A DNA stretch of 64,000 nucleotides from Trametopsis cervina (Eukaryota > Basidiomycota > Agaricomycetes > Polyporales > Irpicaceae), in assembly GCA_022385755.1 (NCBI GenBank), contig MU278368.1, forward strand, positions 82,224-146,223, written 5' to 3'. Position numbers and translations under genes: made by a program. Below are positions 11,236 to 25,993 of this stretch, one piece after another (position 1 is the stretch's first letter; the number at the start of each line of letters is the position of its first letter). The notes beneath the pieces were generated by a model that worked only from the letters and a program-made list of their open reading frames with translations, was not told the DNA's origin and did no database searches.

Positions 11236-14200
11236 CTATGACATCCGCCCAGATCGTGTCTTATTAGAAGCCACCGTCGGTATGGGAATATCCATCTCTG
11301 CCAACGCGCGACTGGACAAGTGCGTCAATCAATAGTGACTTAGACAGACCAGACCGAACATACTTATATGCTCTGACGCATATAGCCCGCGCCTTCTCAT
11401 TCTTCCACCTTTGCATCTTGGACGATTTGGAAGTCAACTCCTCATCAAGTTCTAGATAAGACGTCAGCACTGCTGCGCTCAACTAGATAACACAGAGATA
11501 AAAGCTACAAACCTTTGATTTCTCCAAACATTCGCAGCTCTGTCACAGGCACGTAATTCCTAAAGGACACGTTCCAACAAACCGAACAATCCAGCCGATA
11601 GACACGTACCATGAACCAATAATTCCTTCCTTTCCATCATAGAAACGGACCAGGTGTAGCTGTTGCGCTTCTATTCGCTGAGGATCGGTTGACTCGAGCA
11701 AGACGGGGGGAGCGTCAGACGCCGAATCAGCATCCATGACCACCGCAGGCCACCACGGAAATGTAGCTATTGAATGTCAGTATGATTGCCAAAGATATCG
11801 CATGAGACATACACGCTTTAGCCCAGACTATACGCGAACATTGTTCAGATAGCATAGCGTAGTTAGCCGGAATAAGACGCACCCAAAGTTCCTTCTTCCA
11901 GCCATTGCCCCTTCTCAAGTTCGACTTTTCCTAGCTGCGTTATATCCTTCGAGCTGGCACTTGACGTAGCAGAAGGTCCAGCCCGCGGCTCCTCGTCCTC
12001 GCCGTTGATTTCGCTATCCGAGCTCAAAGACGTCAGCTCCGAATTTGCATCTATATCCATGTCAGGACCGCCTCCGACATTGTCCGCATATTGCACAAGC
12101 TCCTCTTGCATTGACGGGCCAGGTTCGGGAGCATGCTCGTCGGTATTGGCGGATGTTCTGCGTAATCGCTCTGCCTTCTTGCGCTGATTCTTCTCTCGCC
12201 GCGTAGCAGGAGTATCTAGCACGTCTACAACGATTTTCTTCACAGGTTTTGCGGGCGTTTCGTGTTCGATGGTGCTATCCTGCTCTTGCGCCGGTATGAC
12301 CTGTGCCGGAGGCTCCATACTTCGGTTCGGTTTGGGTTCTTCGTGTGGAGTATCTCGCGCAAGTCCCGGTACAGGTTGCTGTTCGGCTAGACTATCAGGC
12401 ACAGGTAAAGTGGAATCAACTTCAGAGGCATCCATAGTAGCGATTGGCAACGCAGTGCCTATCGTGGTGTTAGATTCGCCAGGCTGGTCAACGTCCATGG
12501 GGACAGCTGAGCCGGGAACATGTTCAGGGTCTCTCCCATGTTCAGGGAGCGTGCTAGGACCGGCAGCGTTTTCGTCTGCGGCAACCGCAGTACCTTCAGT
12601 GGAGAGCAACGATCGCTCCCGTTGGTCTAGAATGCCTGCAGTCAGCCACCGAGCAAAGTCGAATGAACCCGATTCTGACCTGGCTTCGTGCTCTTCTTCG
12701 GTTGTCGTTCCACGAACGAGCGTCCGCCTCGTTTCTTTCCATCCGGCAATATCCACCCAACATCGAACATGGAGAACATCCGCTGGTTGTCAACTCCGTC
12801 CACGACTGGAGGCACGTCGGCCTGTCCAGGCAGAACTACTTTTGTTTTCTTGCCTTTGCGCTCAGGATGTACGTCGCGGTCGGGCAACTCAGTGTGATCG
12901 GCACCCGGCGCATCCGGTGGCAGCTGATTGGTCTCTGCGACCAGCGACATCCGTTTCCTGGTCCGCGATCCAATTGATACATCCATGGCCATACGCTCCA
13001 GACGTGCACGTTCTCTATCGGCCCTACGGTCCCGCTTGATCTTAGGTGGAGGCAAGGGAGGAGGGGTTGGTGGAGGTTTGAGCTTGGCGAACTCGAAGCT
13101 GAATAGCGAGGTAACAGGATCAGGCTCGATGATCATATCCGTACCTTCCGCAAGAGCGGTCTGCGAGAAAAGCTGCTGCAGGACCTCAAGCGGAGGCTCG
13201 AGGTCGCCCAGAGGAACTCGAGAAGAGCTTGCTTCAGCTTCATCTAACTCTGCGGGTGGAGGAGGCATCCCAGGATGGCGCACTCTGACTTCGTCAAGCT
13301 CCGCGAGGATTTTGTCTGCTTGGGCTTTGATCTTTTGTGCAGCTCTGTAGTATTGTGTGTCTGGTCGATTGTACAGCATCGCGTTACTGAGAACTAGATA
13401 TATGTCATTCTAACAACCCAGTGAGGATTCGTTCAATAGCGGTATATCAGATGCCGCACCTTGAAGTCATCCAGATCAGTATACTCAAAATTATCAAGCT
13501 TCTTCTCAATAACGTTCCAGCATATTGGTTGTTTGATGATATCGTAATAGTCAGGAACGTCAATCTTCGACACTGGCGTTTTGAAGAAATCTTGTCGGTC
13601 GTAGCTGTGAAGCAATCAGAGCAGATCTCAGAGCGTGTGGTACATGCTACGCACCCGACGATCTTCTCGAGCGCGTTTCTCAATGCTGGCTCATACGAAA
13701 GCAGCGTTCGGGAGATGAAGTCGTGGACAGCTCTTGTTTGCAAGAACTTCTGGACTTCTCGTTTCTTAGACAAATCCGCAAGAGTCCGTACCCTGTCCAG
13801 GTCGACTTTCAACTTCTTCAAGAACTGTACATTTCGTATGAGCACCCAAAGCATCCCACAGGTCATGAATCAGCCTTGCCTACCTCCAGTTTGATAACCT
13901 TCTCTTCTTCATTCTGGTTTCGCCCTCCGGCAGCTGTCCACGGTTCCAAATGCAGCCTCTTCAACAACGGCGCTCCTCGCCGTGCTTCTCGCTTCAGACT
14001 CCAATACTTGCAAACGAGCACAACGAACTCTCGTTTCTGCCGTATGCTGACCTTGCCGATGTACTGCATGATTCTGTCGACAATGATCTTGGGCACCAGT
14101 GGTGGGCCAAGCTTGTACGTCTTCGCGTATGCTCGGGCAGTCTTGGAAGACTTCTCGTTCTCCGAGCCTTCGCCGCCACCGTCCATCTCTGCCGCGAAAG

Positions 14201-15539
14201 CAGCTACCCGTGCTTCGGCTTGTTCGCGCTGAGTATCGTTCGTGAGCAGCCATCGCCATGATACCAGGAGTGAACGTACCGGGAGGTGTCTCTCGCAGTA
14301 GCACGCTAGCACTGGAGCCTCCGAACCCTGTGTTGCCTTCATTGGCATCAGCAACTTCTCCTTGCGAGCACATGTCACGTGAAATGCGGCGGAGCACGAC
14401 GATTTGATACACTGAATGGGGGCGCCCATGCGAATGTCGCACAGGGAACATCTCTACGAAAGGAGGAAGTTCAGATTACGGGGGTGTTTACGTGCGAGCA
14501 GAGCACGCACCAATTTCCACCGGGCCTTCAGAACGCCCTCGATCCCGGTCACAGGCTCCATGAAGACGTCGTTTGCCACTGTGACTTCTGGCACCCATAT
14601 AGCGCACAACAGATGTACCCAGTCTCCCTGCACCGTCTGTTTGAACGCGCCGCCCTCATTGGGACAGAGTATGCACGACTGCATAAGAAGTGAGCTCGGA
14701 AGATATCAAGCGGACCTTGAAGAGTGGTACCTACGACAGGGTTCTCGGGCGAGACAGTGCATTTCCGGCATAGCCATTGTCCCTCAGGGATGTACGGTAC
14801 CCCGTAGCAGTCTGTGTTGAGCGTTAGCGTCAACGGTGTGGCGCGTGGAAGTGTAAGGAGGCCGCACCTTGGTGCACCGCGAGATTGCATCCGTCACAGA
14901 ATACGATTGCGTTAGTGTTCTCTCCTTCTGAATCGTCGCAGATGGCGCAGGTAGAGTCTTCCGAGGGCATAGCGAGGTCCGGCTTAGGGATGTTCTTAGT
15001 CTGTGCGGGATGTGAGCGTGTGCCCATGGCAGGGTGGCTGTCAGGCGCACCAGATCAAACCACTCTTTCTCCAGCCTATCCATAACTATCTCAAAGACCT
15101 CGCACGTTACTTTGTCAAGCTGCTCCTTGCGCCTCTCCACATTCACAGAATCCAGCCATTCGCGATCTGTAACGTCGCGGTCGGCATGAGCCAGAGGAGA
15201 CGAGTTGTGTGAGACGCACCTTGTTCATCCATGTCATATTCGACTTGTTGTGCAAGATCACTTTCCAACGGTTCTGTGTTCAACGCGGTGTGAGTGCAAT
15301 GCTTCACAAGGACTGTCCTAATGCTCACCAATGTACCGTATGTAATGTTCCGGTCGCCTGAAATTCGAGCCATCGTTATCTACGCACGCCTCAGTACATC
15401 AAGGTAACGAGGCAACAAGCTACCTACATCCATAGGAACGGGCTTGCAGATCAGCGACCCCGGCAGGTTGGGACCAGAATTCATCGTGAACCTTGGTAAA
15501 CGAGACTTTCGGCAATGGTGGGGAGGCGCCTCGTGCCAT
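11236..15539 (-). CDS. NTO1: NTO1/BRPF-like chromatin reader (PHD, extended PHD, bromodomain, PWWP)
   Basis: This is the scaffold and histone-reading subunit of the NuA3-type H3 acetyltransferase complex (yeast Nto1, animal BRPF). Domains read in order from about 15540 to 11236. First is a basic N-terminus ([17 protein letters not shown]). Then comes a C4HC3 PHD finger starting [20 protein letters not shown] and closing with WLCRKC. The extended PHD follows, with [27 protein letters not shown] and [19 protein letters not shown] bromodomain has [14 protein letters not shown] and [17 protein letters not shown] long charged, Pro/Ser-rich linker (11.9-13.4 kb) precedes a C-terminal PWWP domain ([27 protein letters not shown]). 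Many short introns interrupt it. The proposed last exon ends at TAG 11236-11238; the stop seen without that intron would be at 11264. The start is ambiguous because the frame stays open upstream to 15713. The product is nuclear and about 1,100 residues. Confidence 0.92.
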
Positions 15540-16451
15540 GTTCCGAGAGGTGATATTTTGTGAAGAGTCAAGCCCTGCGTTGGGTAAGGGCAGCCAGGTG
15601 CTGTAAGTGAGACTGGATGAGCTCACACTCGGATTGTGGCTATTGCTAGCCTGAGTTTCCTCGATTACTGAGCTGGACCGAGCGCGCAATGTCACAATGA
15701 CACGAGCAGTCACTCTTCACGTGGCATATCCTAATCGCGATGACGGATCAACAAGTACAGCACTCGTTGATCCGTTAAACTAGCAGCAATGAGGAGGCGT
15801 TGGCTGTCCTTGGGCCCTGAGTAGGTGTTTCTCAAACAACCTCTCCCATTTCATACGTTCCGGCCACATGTTTTGACCCGTCGAACCAGCTGACAGGGCA
15901 GCGACAGCAAGAGCATAGCAAGTTCCAGCCTACGACGGGATGGTATGTCCTACTCAGATTGGATGTGTAGATCTTGAGACCACAAAGACTTGCCTATCTT
16001 ACTGGCTTTTGTGGTAAGTTCGCGTCAATCTCGATAAGCAACAAGAGGCCGTATTATAATCTGGCAGAGGGAAATGAACATGACGCGGCCCTCAACAAGG
16101 TTTGGGCCCTGGTGTCAACTTTGGTTGAACATTTACCTCGCCCTCTATAGGGCCTCTACTGGATGACAGCTTCTGGAAGTACTAATTCTATCCAGAATGC
16201 CAAATAGCCCATGCCGCATCCTCATTGCGTTATAATGTGCTTGTTGACAATCGGTGGCCGTGCACACTGCAATGCGATGCGCAAGTCCAAAAGAGATCGG
16301 CTGGGCGTCCCAGGGTCAGATCATCCCGAATCCTTAGCGCACGGTTGCCAACGCGCACAAATACCACTTTCGACTGTCAATGTACATCGCCTCCCTCGAC
16401 CACTGGGGTATATAAGGCTTCACATGGTATGACTGCCTTCATTGAACGACC
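15540..16451. promoter_or_regulatory. Divergent promoter region, NTO1 / F-box paralogue 2
   Basis: Holds both promoters and no supported gene. The part up to 15713 could belong to an extended NTO1 N-terminus, since the frame stays open there. I see no distinctive motif. Confidence 0.45.
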
Positions 16452-18506
16452 ATGAGAAACCTCTCCGCATTTCGATCTTTGCTCAGTAGGCACCAGCCCG
16501 CCTTGAAATGGCACCACGACGAGTCCCAGCAGATTGCTAACGAGAAGAACAACCAGTCCGCTAATATTACAGGATATACGAAACCAGACGATACCACGCT
16601 ACCAGTAGAGCTACTCTTACGCGTATTTGCGTACTTGCAGGCACCCGACCTCGTTCGCTGCCGTTCTGTGAGTAAACTTTAAAGCATCATCGTGTAATCA
16701 CCACATCTCATGTACGCGCCAGGTATGCAAGCGTTTCAGAGACGCCATTGACGGCTCATCTCAAACACAGTATCAAATTGAGCTCTATGTCGCTGGCTAC
16801 GAGGACGATAACGACCACAGTTCGCTAGGCGGCAACGGTCCCCGCCTGGAGGCTCTCAAACAAGAGATCCAGTCCTGGAAGAACCCGAGGAGCTCGTGGC
16901 AACCTACAGACTTTCCCTGGTCGATAACGTTTGAACAGTTGAAACAGATAAGCTGGCACGACAATTTATGGATACGTTGCAAGGCCGTCACAGGTTCCCA
17001 ACCGTCGAAGTGGAATGCACTTCAATGTGTCTTGCTCGAATCGTCGTTGGATGGCACCCCGACTGTGCAACAATGGTCGCATTCGTTCCCCTTCTCCTTT
17101 ATATGCGCCTCTGCCGACCCTGCTCAGGGTGTAGCTCTGCTTTTGGACGTACAGCCGCGCGGTTCGGACGGCGGACAGAACTATGTGTATGTGATTTCTC
17201 TGATATGACATTTATATGTGCAGTACTAATGCTTGATGTACCAGAATCTGGACAATATCTATCCGAGATGGTCACGTTAATTCGGTGACTACTATCCCAT
17301 TCGATGGACCTTCTCACCTCGTCTGGCGCGAAGTAGAGATAGGCGCGAAGGGTGAGGGCGTGTGTATTGCTAGAGTAGCGGGCCCGGACCCACAAGAAAG
17401 ACTGTCCATCAACCTCACGTTCTTGAACATGTCCGATATGCGCGTCATTTCTGTGAGTCTGTCTGCCCTCATCCTCACTCACGGTAGCTAATCGTACGAA
17501 ACAGACCAAAACTCAGACTACTGAGCCAGGTGGTGTCATCGCCTCCCAGCACCTCCTAGACTTCTGCGTATTGTTACACGTCATGACCAACAATCACTTC
17601 GTGACCGAGGTGTACATCATCCTTCCTCTCCTGTCGCAAGATTCAGCAGACGAATCCGTCAAACATCGGTTTCACCATGTAGCCACATACCATTACCCCG
17701 ACGTCCTCCCAAAGTACTCCTCTCTCGGGAACGGCTTTGTGACTGGCTCCTCGGGGGGAGGACTCATGCCAGGCAACACCGCCACATACCCTTTCACTCG
17801 TCAGGTCACCGACGCTCTCGTATTTGTCACCCGCATCTACGTCACCAACGCCCAATTCACCCGCGTCGTCCACCTCTTCCCCGCCTCCGCCATCACCTCC
17901 GCCATCAAGTCTTACAACCCCGCTGTGGGCGTGCGGTCGATCCCCTGGGACCGCTGGGGGCCCATGAACAGCCGCTGCTTCATCGACCACTCGCGGATGA
18001 TCACGAGCAGCTACGGCTGGCAGTTCGTCCTGCCCGACTTCACCATGCTCGACTTCAACCCCGTCGACATCGCGCGGGACCTCCAGCACGCAGGACATGC
18101 TGTAACCCCACCCACGTACTCACGTAAGCGTGGACCAGTCGTGGCGCGGAAACACCGCAGTCTCAAGGAGTTCCTGACCGGTGTCAGTGCGCATCCGCAT
18201 CCAGAACCCGACCCGCATATCCCAGGAAAGGGCGTCATAATCCGCCAAGCGACGCTCATCAAGCGTGGTGACATCTTCATGCAGGACGTTGTGACTTGGC
18301 TGCCGTATCGCGAGACGAAACTGCAGTGGACACATAACTCAAAGCCTGCGCTGATCTTTGGCGGCGAGGTGTGGGTAGCGTGTGCCGTACCAGAGGTAAG
18401 CTATGCTTCGTCCATGGTGAAATCGGATCGGTTTGTTGATGAGAGCTATACACAGATGCAGGACGGAAGTGTAAAACATGCATGCTACATGCTTTCAGTT
18501 CGCTGA
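16452..18506 (+). CDS. F-box protein (paralogue 2)
   Basis: Paralogue of the gene at 6130-8159, on the opposite strand and about 8 kb away with NTO1 between. ATG 16452 starts MRNLSAFRSLLSRHQPAL; the F-box (TTLPVELLLRVFAYLQ, DLVRCRSVS) lies around residues 50-80. After a short intron come VCKRFRDAIDGSSQTQYQIE, LEALKQEIQSWKNP, DNLWIRC, WSHSFPFSFICA and further shared blocks. The largest exon (about 17580-18394) holds SSGGGLMPGN, NSRCFIDH, DFNPVDIARDL, LPYRETKLQWT and GEVWVACA. A final intron (GTAAGC at about 18395) and short last exon to 18506 are proposed by analogy with paralogue 1. It is presumably an SCF adaptor, with unknown substrate. From about 17.8 kb it is clearly richer in C at third positions than paralogue 1. 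Confidence 0.84.
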
Positions 18507-18888
18507 AGACTTCAGCTTTTTCCATCAAACTGCACTTGGACAATTGTATAAATTTTCCGTGTCTTATTGGAGCCATCGCTGTAGACCATATCTCTTGCTG
18601 TCGAAGTTATTCTTTCATGTAACTTGTATACAGACCCATTGTACAAAATATGCGTAGAACGCCGACCTTCTTGAACTACCAAATCGTTTGTTGGAATTCA
18701 TTCGTCTCATATGAATACGGCATGACGTACTAGAAACGACAATGCAGCGTGTTGTTCGCCACCCACGAAACACAGAACCACACGAGAAGCTTGATCTATC
18801 GAGTTTCATTACACTCAAGCCATTCAGTTTCATGTATTATACATTGTACCAATATCCTCCGTTTCATATAATCAATCCTCCTTCCAAG
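18507..18888. other. Convergent 3' flanks of F-box paralogue 2 and phosphoglucomutase
   Basis: Short AT-richer stretch between two converging stop codons. It presumably holds both 3' untranslated regions. No gene is seen. Confidence 0.5.
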
Positions 18889-20804
<1,916 letters not shown>

Positions 20805-21229
20805 GTTTCGTGAGGGTAGGAACGAGAGTGGGGATGCACTGGAGCGAGCCAGCGCAAGGCGGTTAAATATTATCTGTAGCGATCTGGACAAGACGATGAT
20901 CATGACGCATGGTCTCGACAAATTCGGTAAACAGTGGCAGTTTGCGGCTAGCTAGCCTGCCCTCGTCGTCCAACGTGCTCAGGATCATCGACGACGAAGT
21001 AAACCACACGAACGTTCACGTAATTATCGTGCTCAAGGAGAAACGCGGCGAGGGCGTGCTTAGTAGGCGATGGCCTGGCCGTGGTCCGAGATATCGCAAC
21101 TCATCACAACATACAACGAAGTCTGCTTCAGCCGAAGATGATACTGGATATACAAGTTATTCCGACGCAAATACGTACACAAGCTTCACATATGGTCTCA
21201 GATGTCGATGACCGGCGATGATAAGAGGT
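20805..21229. promoter_or_regulatory. Upstream region of phosphoglucomutase
   Basis: Minus-strand promoter of PGM2 plus the 3' flank of the BTB gene. The plus-strand frame 20909-21211 has no recognisable content. Confidence 0.45.
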
Positions 21230-22239
21230 CTATCGCCTAGATGCATAATCAAAAGGGATCTGAAGACAAGTCGTGTCAGCCTTGTATCTCCTCCGGCCGT
21301 GAAGCGCAAACACACCTCAGAAATCTTGAGTTCTAGCACTGCTGCCAGCCTCTCGTTGAATTCAATCAAGCGCATAGGGGCCTTCGAGAAGCAGGAGCAT
21401 TGGGGTTCACCGGTAAAGTGCTTGCTGACTGTGTCTTGCGAGATTTTGGTCGACGACACACTCGCACCTCGCGGTCGAGCGATGTACGCTGCCTTCGTGC
21501 GTTCCAGATGGTCTGCAAACCAGAACGCCACTTTGCCCGCCCCAAGACACCTGCTGCAATTCGTCCCTGTCCATGAGACTTCTCTCATGCCCCACACCTT
21601 GTAGTTCCAGTCGTCCAATAACGGGTGAATGAGGTCGATGCACTTCTGTCGGTAGACCACGAGCTTGTGATACATCGTTGCTGAGAGTTCCTGGTACTCC
21701 GAGAGCGCTGGCCCAGGGATGGGTTGGTTGAGAGTGCACTTCGCTGCAAGCTTTGCTTCTTCCCGTAGGCCGTAGATGCAAGCGAGGGCATAAGCGCGAT
21801 TCGGCTCCTTCTCGAGGAATCGGGTGCGAAGTACGGCCGTCAGCTGCATGGTCACACCCGTCATTTCGTACTTGTCCGCGGCGGAGAAGAGTTGGCGAAG
21901 CGTTTGGGAGTCAGGGACCGTGCCGTTTAATGACGGATAGCAGAACTTGAGGAGTTGCTCGACTATCCGGCCTGGTTCGGTGAGTGGTATGACCGGAAGT
22001 TCCTCTTCTCCTGAGACGGTCTGTCCGCCCTCCAAGGTTGACGGCACTGGAGGTAAGGAGAACATCCCTTCAAACACTGGTGAAGCCTTTGCGAGGATAT
22101 ACCGGTGGACTCGAAATTTCGTGTTGTCCGCAGAAGTGATTACAGCGTCCGCATCGGGGTCGGTGAAAGCAGAATTCGAAGTCTCTGGTCTGGAGCGTGT
22201 GGCTCTTGGGGCCACACGTGAGCGGGTGAAACAAGCCAT
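21230..22239 (-). CDS. BTB/POZ domain protein
   Basis: The first in-frame ATG is at 22239 (MACFTRSRVAPRATRS); the frame upstream of it has no ATG. A BTB domain follows with SAFTDPDADAVITSADNTKF, FRVHRYILAKASPVFEGMFS, LLKFCYP and AADKYEM. This matches the fungal single-BTB family with conserved Asp and VH/RYIL positions. The C-terminal half (YHKLVVYRQKCIDLIHPLLD, then two Cys pairs, NCSRC and CSCF) is common in Agaricomycete BTB proteins of unknown role. A short terminal intron (GTGTGT just after KISE) is proposed, leading to IPFDYASRR and the stop TAG at 21230. Read-through without splicing would end at 21157. BTB proteins often dimerise and act as cullin-3 adaptors, but nothing here shows the partner. 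Confidence 0.84.
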
Positions 22240-23033
22240 AGAGTTAATCTGCGGTCGAGTTGTCAATGTTGAGAGCTGGGAGATGAGCTGTGAAAGGGAC
22301 AGGGGCTTGCGGCTCTGGCGTATAAGGCCTGCGAGGCATGGTCAGGGGTGCAATGATAGTAGCCTTCCGGAAGGGCGGGGAATGGAGGGAGTCGCGGTAG
22401 GCTTGGTGGGTTCAAAGGCGGCTTCTAGCTTATGGGAAGAGGCAACAGATATGATCAGCGTAATACAATGCTTGCAAAGAGTCGTTCCAGGATATAACAC
22501 TTTGATGTAACGACGTTGTAGCGGAATTAGTACATGATTGCAGTATGTTTCAGCGGCATTGAATGGTCGGGACACGTATATTGTGAGTACAAGGCACGTC
22601 TGCAGATTCAGCCGTGTATTCTTCCTCGTGAGATATCTCGTCCTCCGTTATAGTGACCTGGTCGTGACATCTTGCAGTCCACCGGCCTCAAAATGGGGTA
22701 GGACTGATGTACCCATTCCGCTCCATTGAGACACTGTTGGACATAAGAGAGCATTTGCACGACCAATTGCCTACAGGCCTTCGTGACTAGGTGGTTTAGT
22801 ACAGCACAGATGCGTGCGTAATTCGTTCGAAGTTCGTTCAGACCAAGCAGCAAACCACGGGAGATGATGGAAAGAGGAAACACCAAACCGACTGCGCAAG
22901 CGCGCAGCCAGATCATGGGCGTCATAGCTGCGCGTCGCGTTCAATCATCTCTCGTCTTGACCTACTTCATCAGTCTCTCATACCCTCCTATCCACGTACA
23001 TCCTGTGGTACACCCTCTCAATTCCTCTAGGTA
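22240..23033. promoter_or_regulatory. Divergent promoter region, BTB gene / VPS9
   Basis: About 800 bases between divergent start codons. A 105-residue minus-strand frame (22608-22925) begins with a hydrophobic stretch (WLRACAVGLVFPLSIISRGL), but the plus strand here is the VPS9 leader and I could find no supporting exon. Confidence 0.45.
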
Positions 23034-25749
23034 ATGTCTACGCAAGACACCCCACCGCAAGCCAGCCTCGACGACTCCCTTTCTAAGCTTCACATATCTC
23101 ATCCTCCGACCATACAAGAGACAGAACCCAATCCGTGGCAGGGATCATCAGACGACGTACCGAAATCACAAGACAACAATGCGCATGTAGGACGCGCCCC
23201 AGAGATACCTGATCTCTCGCTGCTGGACACGTCCGCCGCGTCTGGTTTCACTCCCGAGCCAGAACCGACACCACAGCCACTGTCGGCGAAGCAAGAAATC
23301 CTCGAGGAGTTCGATCCACTCGCGAGCCACGAAGAGAAAGCTGCCAAGGAGGCATGGGAGACGTCCGACTCGCATCCGCCGCCACCGCCACCACCAGCGG
23401 ATGAGAGCAAGCCGCCACCGGTGCCTGCGAAGAATGTGGCGGGAGAGCTACCGTCGCGACCTTCGTCGCCGATGGCGTCGTTCCCCTCGTTAGCGGCTTT
23501 GGCGAGAACCTTCGCTCTGCCTCTGACAGCGGTACGTCAGAGACCGAGGTCGTTGGACACGGCAACCGCTGTCCCGTCGCCTAGTACTCTGTCTTCGTTC
23601 GCGTCTCAACAGCAGCAGCCTCGTACACCGTCTCATCCCGCTACTCCTCTGAATGTTGACAGTGGGCGGAATACACCGATAACAAGGCCGACGAGTAATG
23701 ACGGCGACCCGCCACAATTCGATTTCCAGAGGTTCTTGGAGCAGATGAAGGTGAAGAGCGCGGAGCCTGTGGCGAAATACCTTCGCTCGTACGTCAAGCA
23801 CCATCTTGTGTCACCTAATTTTGGATGTGAATTTCACTTCGAACTAGCTTCTTGAGCAACTTTGCAAAGCGCACGTTTACCGTCGGCGATCAGGTCAAGC
23901 TTATCAATGATTTCCTGAATGTATGCTATCCGAGTCTTACGGAAGCACCCCACTCTCACCATACGTCCCCATTGATAGTTCATCTCAGTAAAGATGCGTG
24001 AAGCGGACGTCTGGAAACATGCCTCCGATGCCGAGTTTGAGAACGCGATGGAGGGCATGGAAAAGCTTGTCATGAATCGTTTATACGACTAGTAAGTGCC
24101 GTGTATCCGCTCGTACACCGTCTTCAATGAATCGACGTTAGGGTCGCACTCCTCAGCACGTTTATCCCTCAAGTAGCACGGATGATCCCTCCGAGACCTG
24201 TCACAGCGGACGACCTTGAACGGGATCGTGTCCTCGAACAGAGGATAGCTCTGTTCTCATGGCTCGAACCCCATCACCTTGATATCCCAGAAGGGCACGG
24301 ACGCGAAGGGTTCCTTATGTTTGCCCAACAAGGTATATCCGTCCCCGCGAAAAAATAACAGCATTCTGACAACGTATGCCACCCGTAGAACTGTTTAAGG
24401 TTAACCACTACAAGGCGCCGCGGGATAAGCTGATATGTATACTGAACTGTTGCAAGGTCATATTCGGTCCGCCATTCTGCGCTCCGAGGACGAATGGCAC
24501 GCTGACAGACACGCTGCTGCGCAGGTCTGATACGGCACTTGCGCAAAGAGGAGGGCGCGGACAGCTTCATTCCGATATTGATTTATGTCGTGCTGAAGGC
24601 GAACCCGGAGCATTTGCTCTCGAATATCGAGTGAGTGGTGTGTATACGCGCGGATGAGACGCGGTATTGAATGTTGGCGGAACAGGTTCATTAATCGGTT
24701 CAGAAATCCTGCCAAGCTGCAGAGTGAAGCAGGCTATTATCTTTCGAGTCTGGTACGTTAGCTATACGTGCTCCTGTCCTAGGTTATCTCAGGCCAGAAT
24801 CCGCAGATGGGAGCTGTCTCATTTATCGAGACCATGGACCACACATCATTATCCAATATCACACAGGAAGAGTTTGAGAAGTAGGTGCAGTCCTTCAACG
24901 TTCACAAACTGTACTGAATCGCACTACATCAGGAACGTTGAGGAAGCCATACAAGGCCTGCCAAGTCCCGGAACATACACACCCGACACCAATACCCCCG
25001 CCTCCTCGTCCTCCACATCACTGCCCCAAATTTCCTCACACACAGGCGAAGAGTCCGCACAGCCCCTCGCGCTCCCCACACCCGCGCAAACAATCAGCGA
25101 AGACGCGAAACGGCTAATCCAGAAGACAGGAGACACCATCTCGAAACCACTAGCCGCCATCGGGCGGATATTCAACGAGGTGCTCGAGGGCGCAGAAGAG
25201 TCCCTGACCGCCCTCTCGCCGTTCGAACTCGCCAGGGAGGCCTACCCGCAGGGCGAGCACGGCCCGCGCACGCCAGCGACCGGCGACGCGTCCGCGTCGT
25301 TCGCAGGCCAACAGCAGCACACGCCGTACAAGCCGCGCGTGCGCCGGATGCCGTCTTCGAATCCCCCGTCAGACTGGGAGCCCGAGGACACCCCCGTGCG
25401 CCCGCATGGCCCGCACACGCACAGCGCACTCGCTATCGGACCTTCACAACCCGTCGCGCGCGTGCAGAACCTCCTGCATGCCGAGCGGGGGCAGCTGCTC
25501 CACCCTCCGCTACGCACGCCCTCGCCCGGCGGCGACTTGTCGCGCGCGGCCACGCCGCAGCTCGACATCGCGGGGATGCAGCACGAGATCGACAGGGTGC
25601 ACGAGAACGCGACGGCGGCGTCGCGGGAGACGTTGAAGCAGATTTTCCCGGATATGGATGCGGAGATTATGGATCTGGTCTTGCAGGCTAATGACGGGGA
25701 CTTGGGGAAGAGCATCGAGGCGTTGTTGGAGATGAGCAGTGGGGGTTGA
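23034..25749 (+). CDS. VPS9: VPS9-type Rab5 guanine-nucleotide exchange factor with C-terminal CUE domain
   Basis: Activates Rab5/Vps21 GTPases in endosomal transport. Exon 1 encodes a long Pro/Ser-rich N-terminus ending FDFQRFLEQMKVKSAEPVAK, the start of the helical bundle. Small exons continue it (FLSNFAKRTFTVGDQVKLIN, MREADVWKHASDAEFENAME, PEGHGREGFLMFAQQ). The VPS9 core reads KVIFGLIRHLRKEEGADSF, then FIPILIYVVLKANPEHLLSN, followed by SEAGYYLSSLSGAVSFIE with the conserved Asp and Tyr. The last exon (about 24933-25749) adds a disordered Pro/Ser region and a CUE-type ubiquitin-binding domain (ETLKQIFPDMDAEIMDLVLQ). This is the yeast Vps9 plan (VPS9 then CUE) with an N-terminal extension. 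ATG 23034 is the first in frame. Seven or eight exons; the product is about 720 residues. Confidence 0.93.
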
Positions 25750-25993
25750 TGTATGTATGGCTTGGTGTGAGGACTCGCTGTCGACTCTTTTGATAGATAG
25801 ATATGACATAGGATTGATGCAGTGCAGTACAATGAAATAGCCAATAAATCTACACTGGACCCTGCTGAATCAAGCAGTTGTGACATTGTGGTCTTAGATG
25901 CTCAGGGGCATCATGCATACAATGAAATATCTATACCACCCCCTCATTATGATGTCGAGATGAGATATTGAGTGGCAGTGATAGTAACTTCAG

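Noticed and set aside
12269..13350. Long plus-strand frames over NTO1 (12269-13039 and 12928-13350)
   Set aside because: They lie opposite the charged linker and bromodomain exons of NTO1 and show no domain; they are shadows.
21157..21229. Read-through C-terminus of the BTB protein to 21157
   Set aside because: A good donor (GTGTGT) and acceptor precede a short exon, IPFDYASRR and stop; I prefer the spliced end, though the unspliced one is not excluded.
22608..22925. Minus-strand 105-codon frame with a hydrophobic start as a small membrane protein
   Set aside because: It lies in the leader/promoter region of VPS9 and lacks any supporting exon or known relative.
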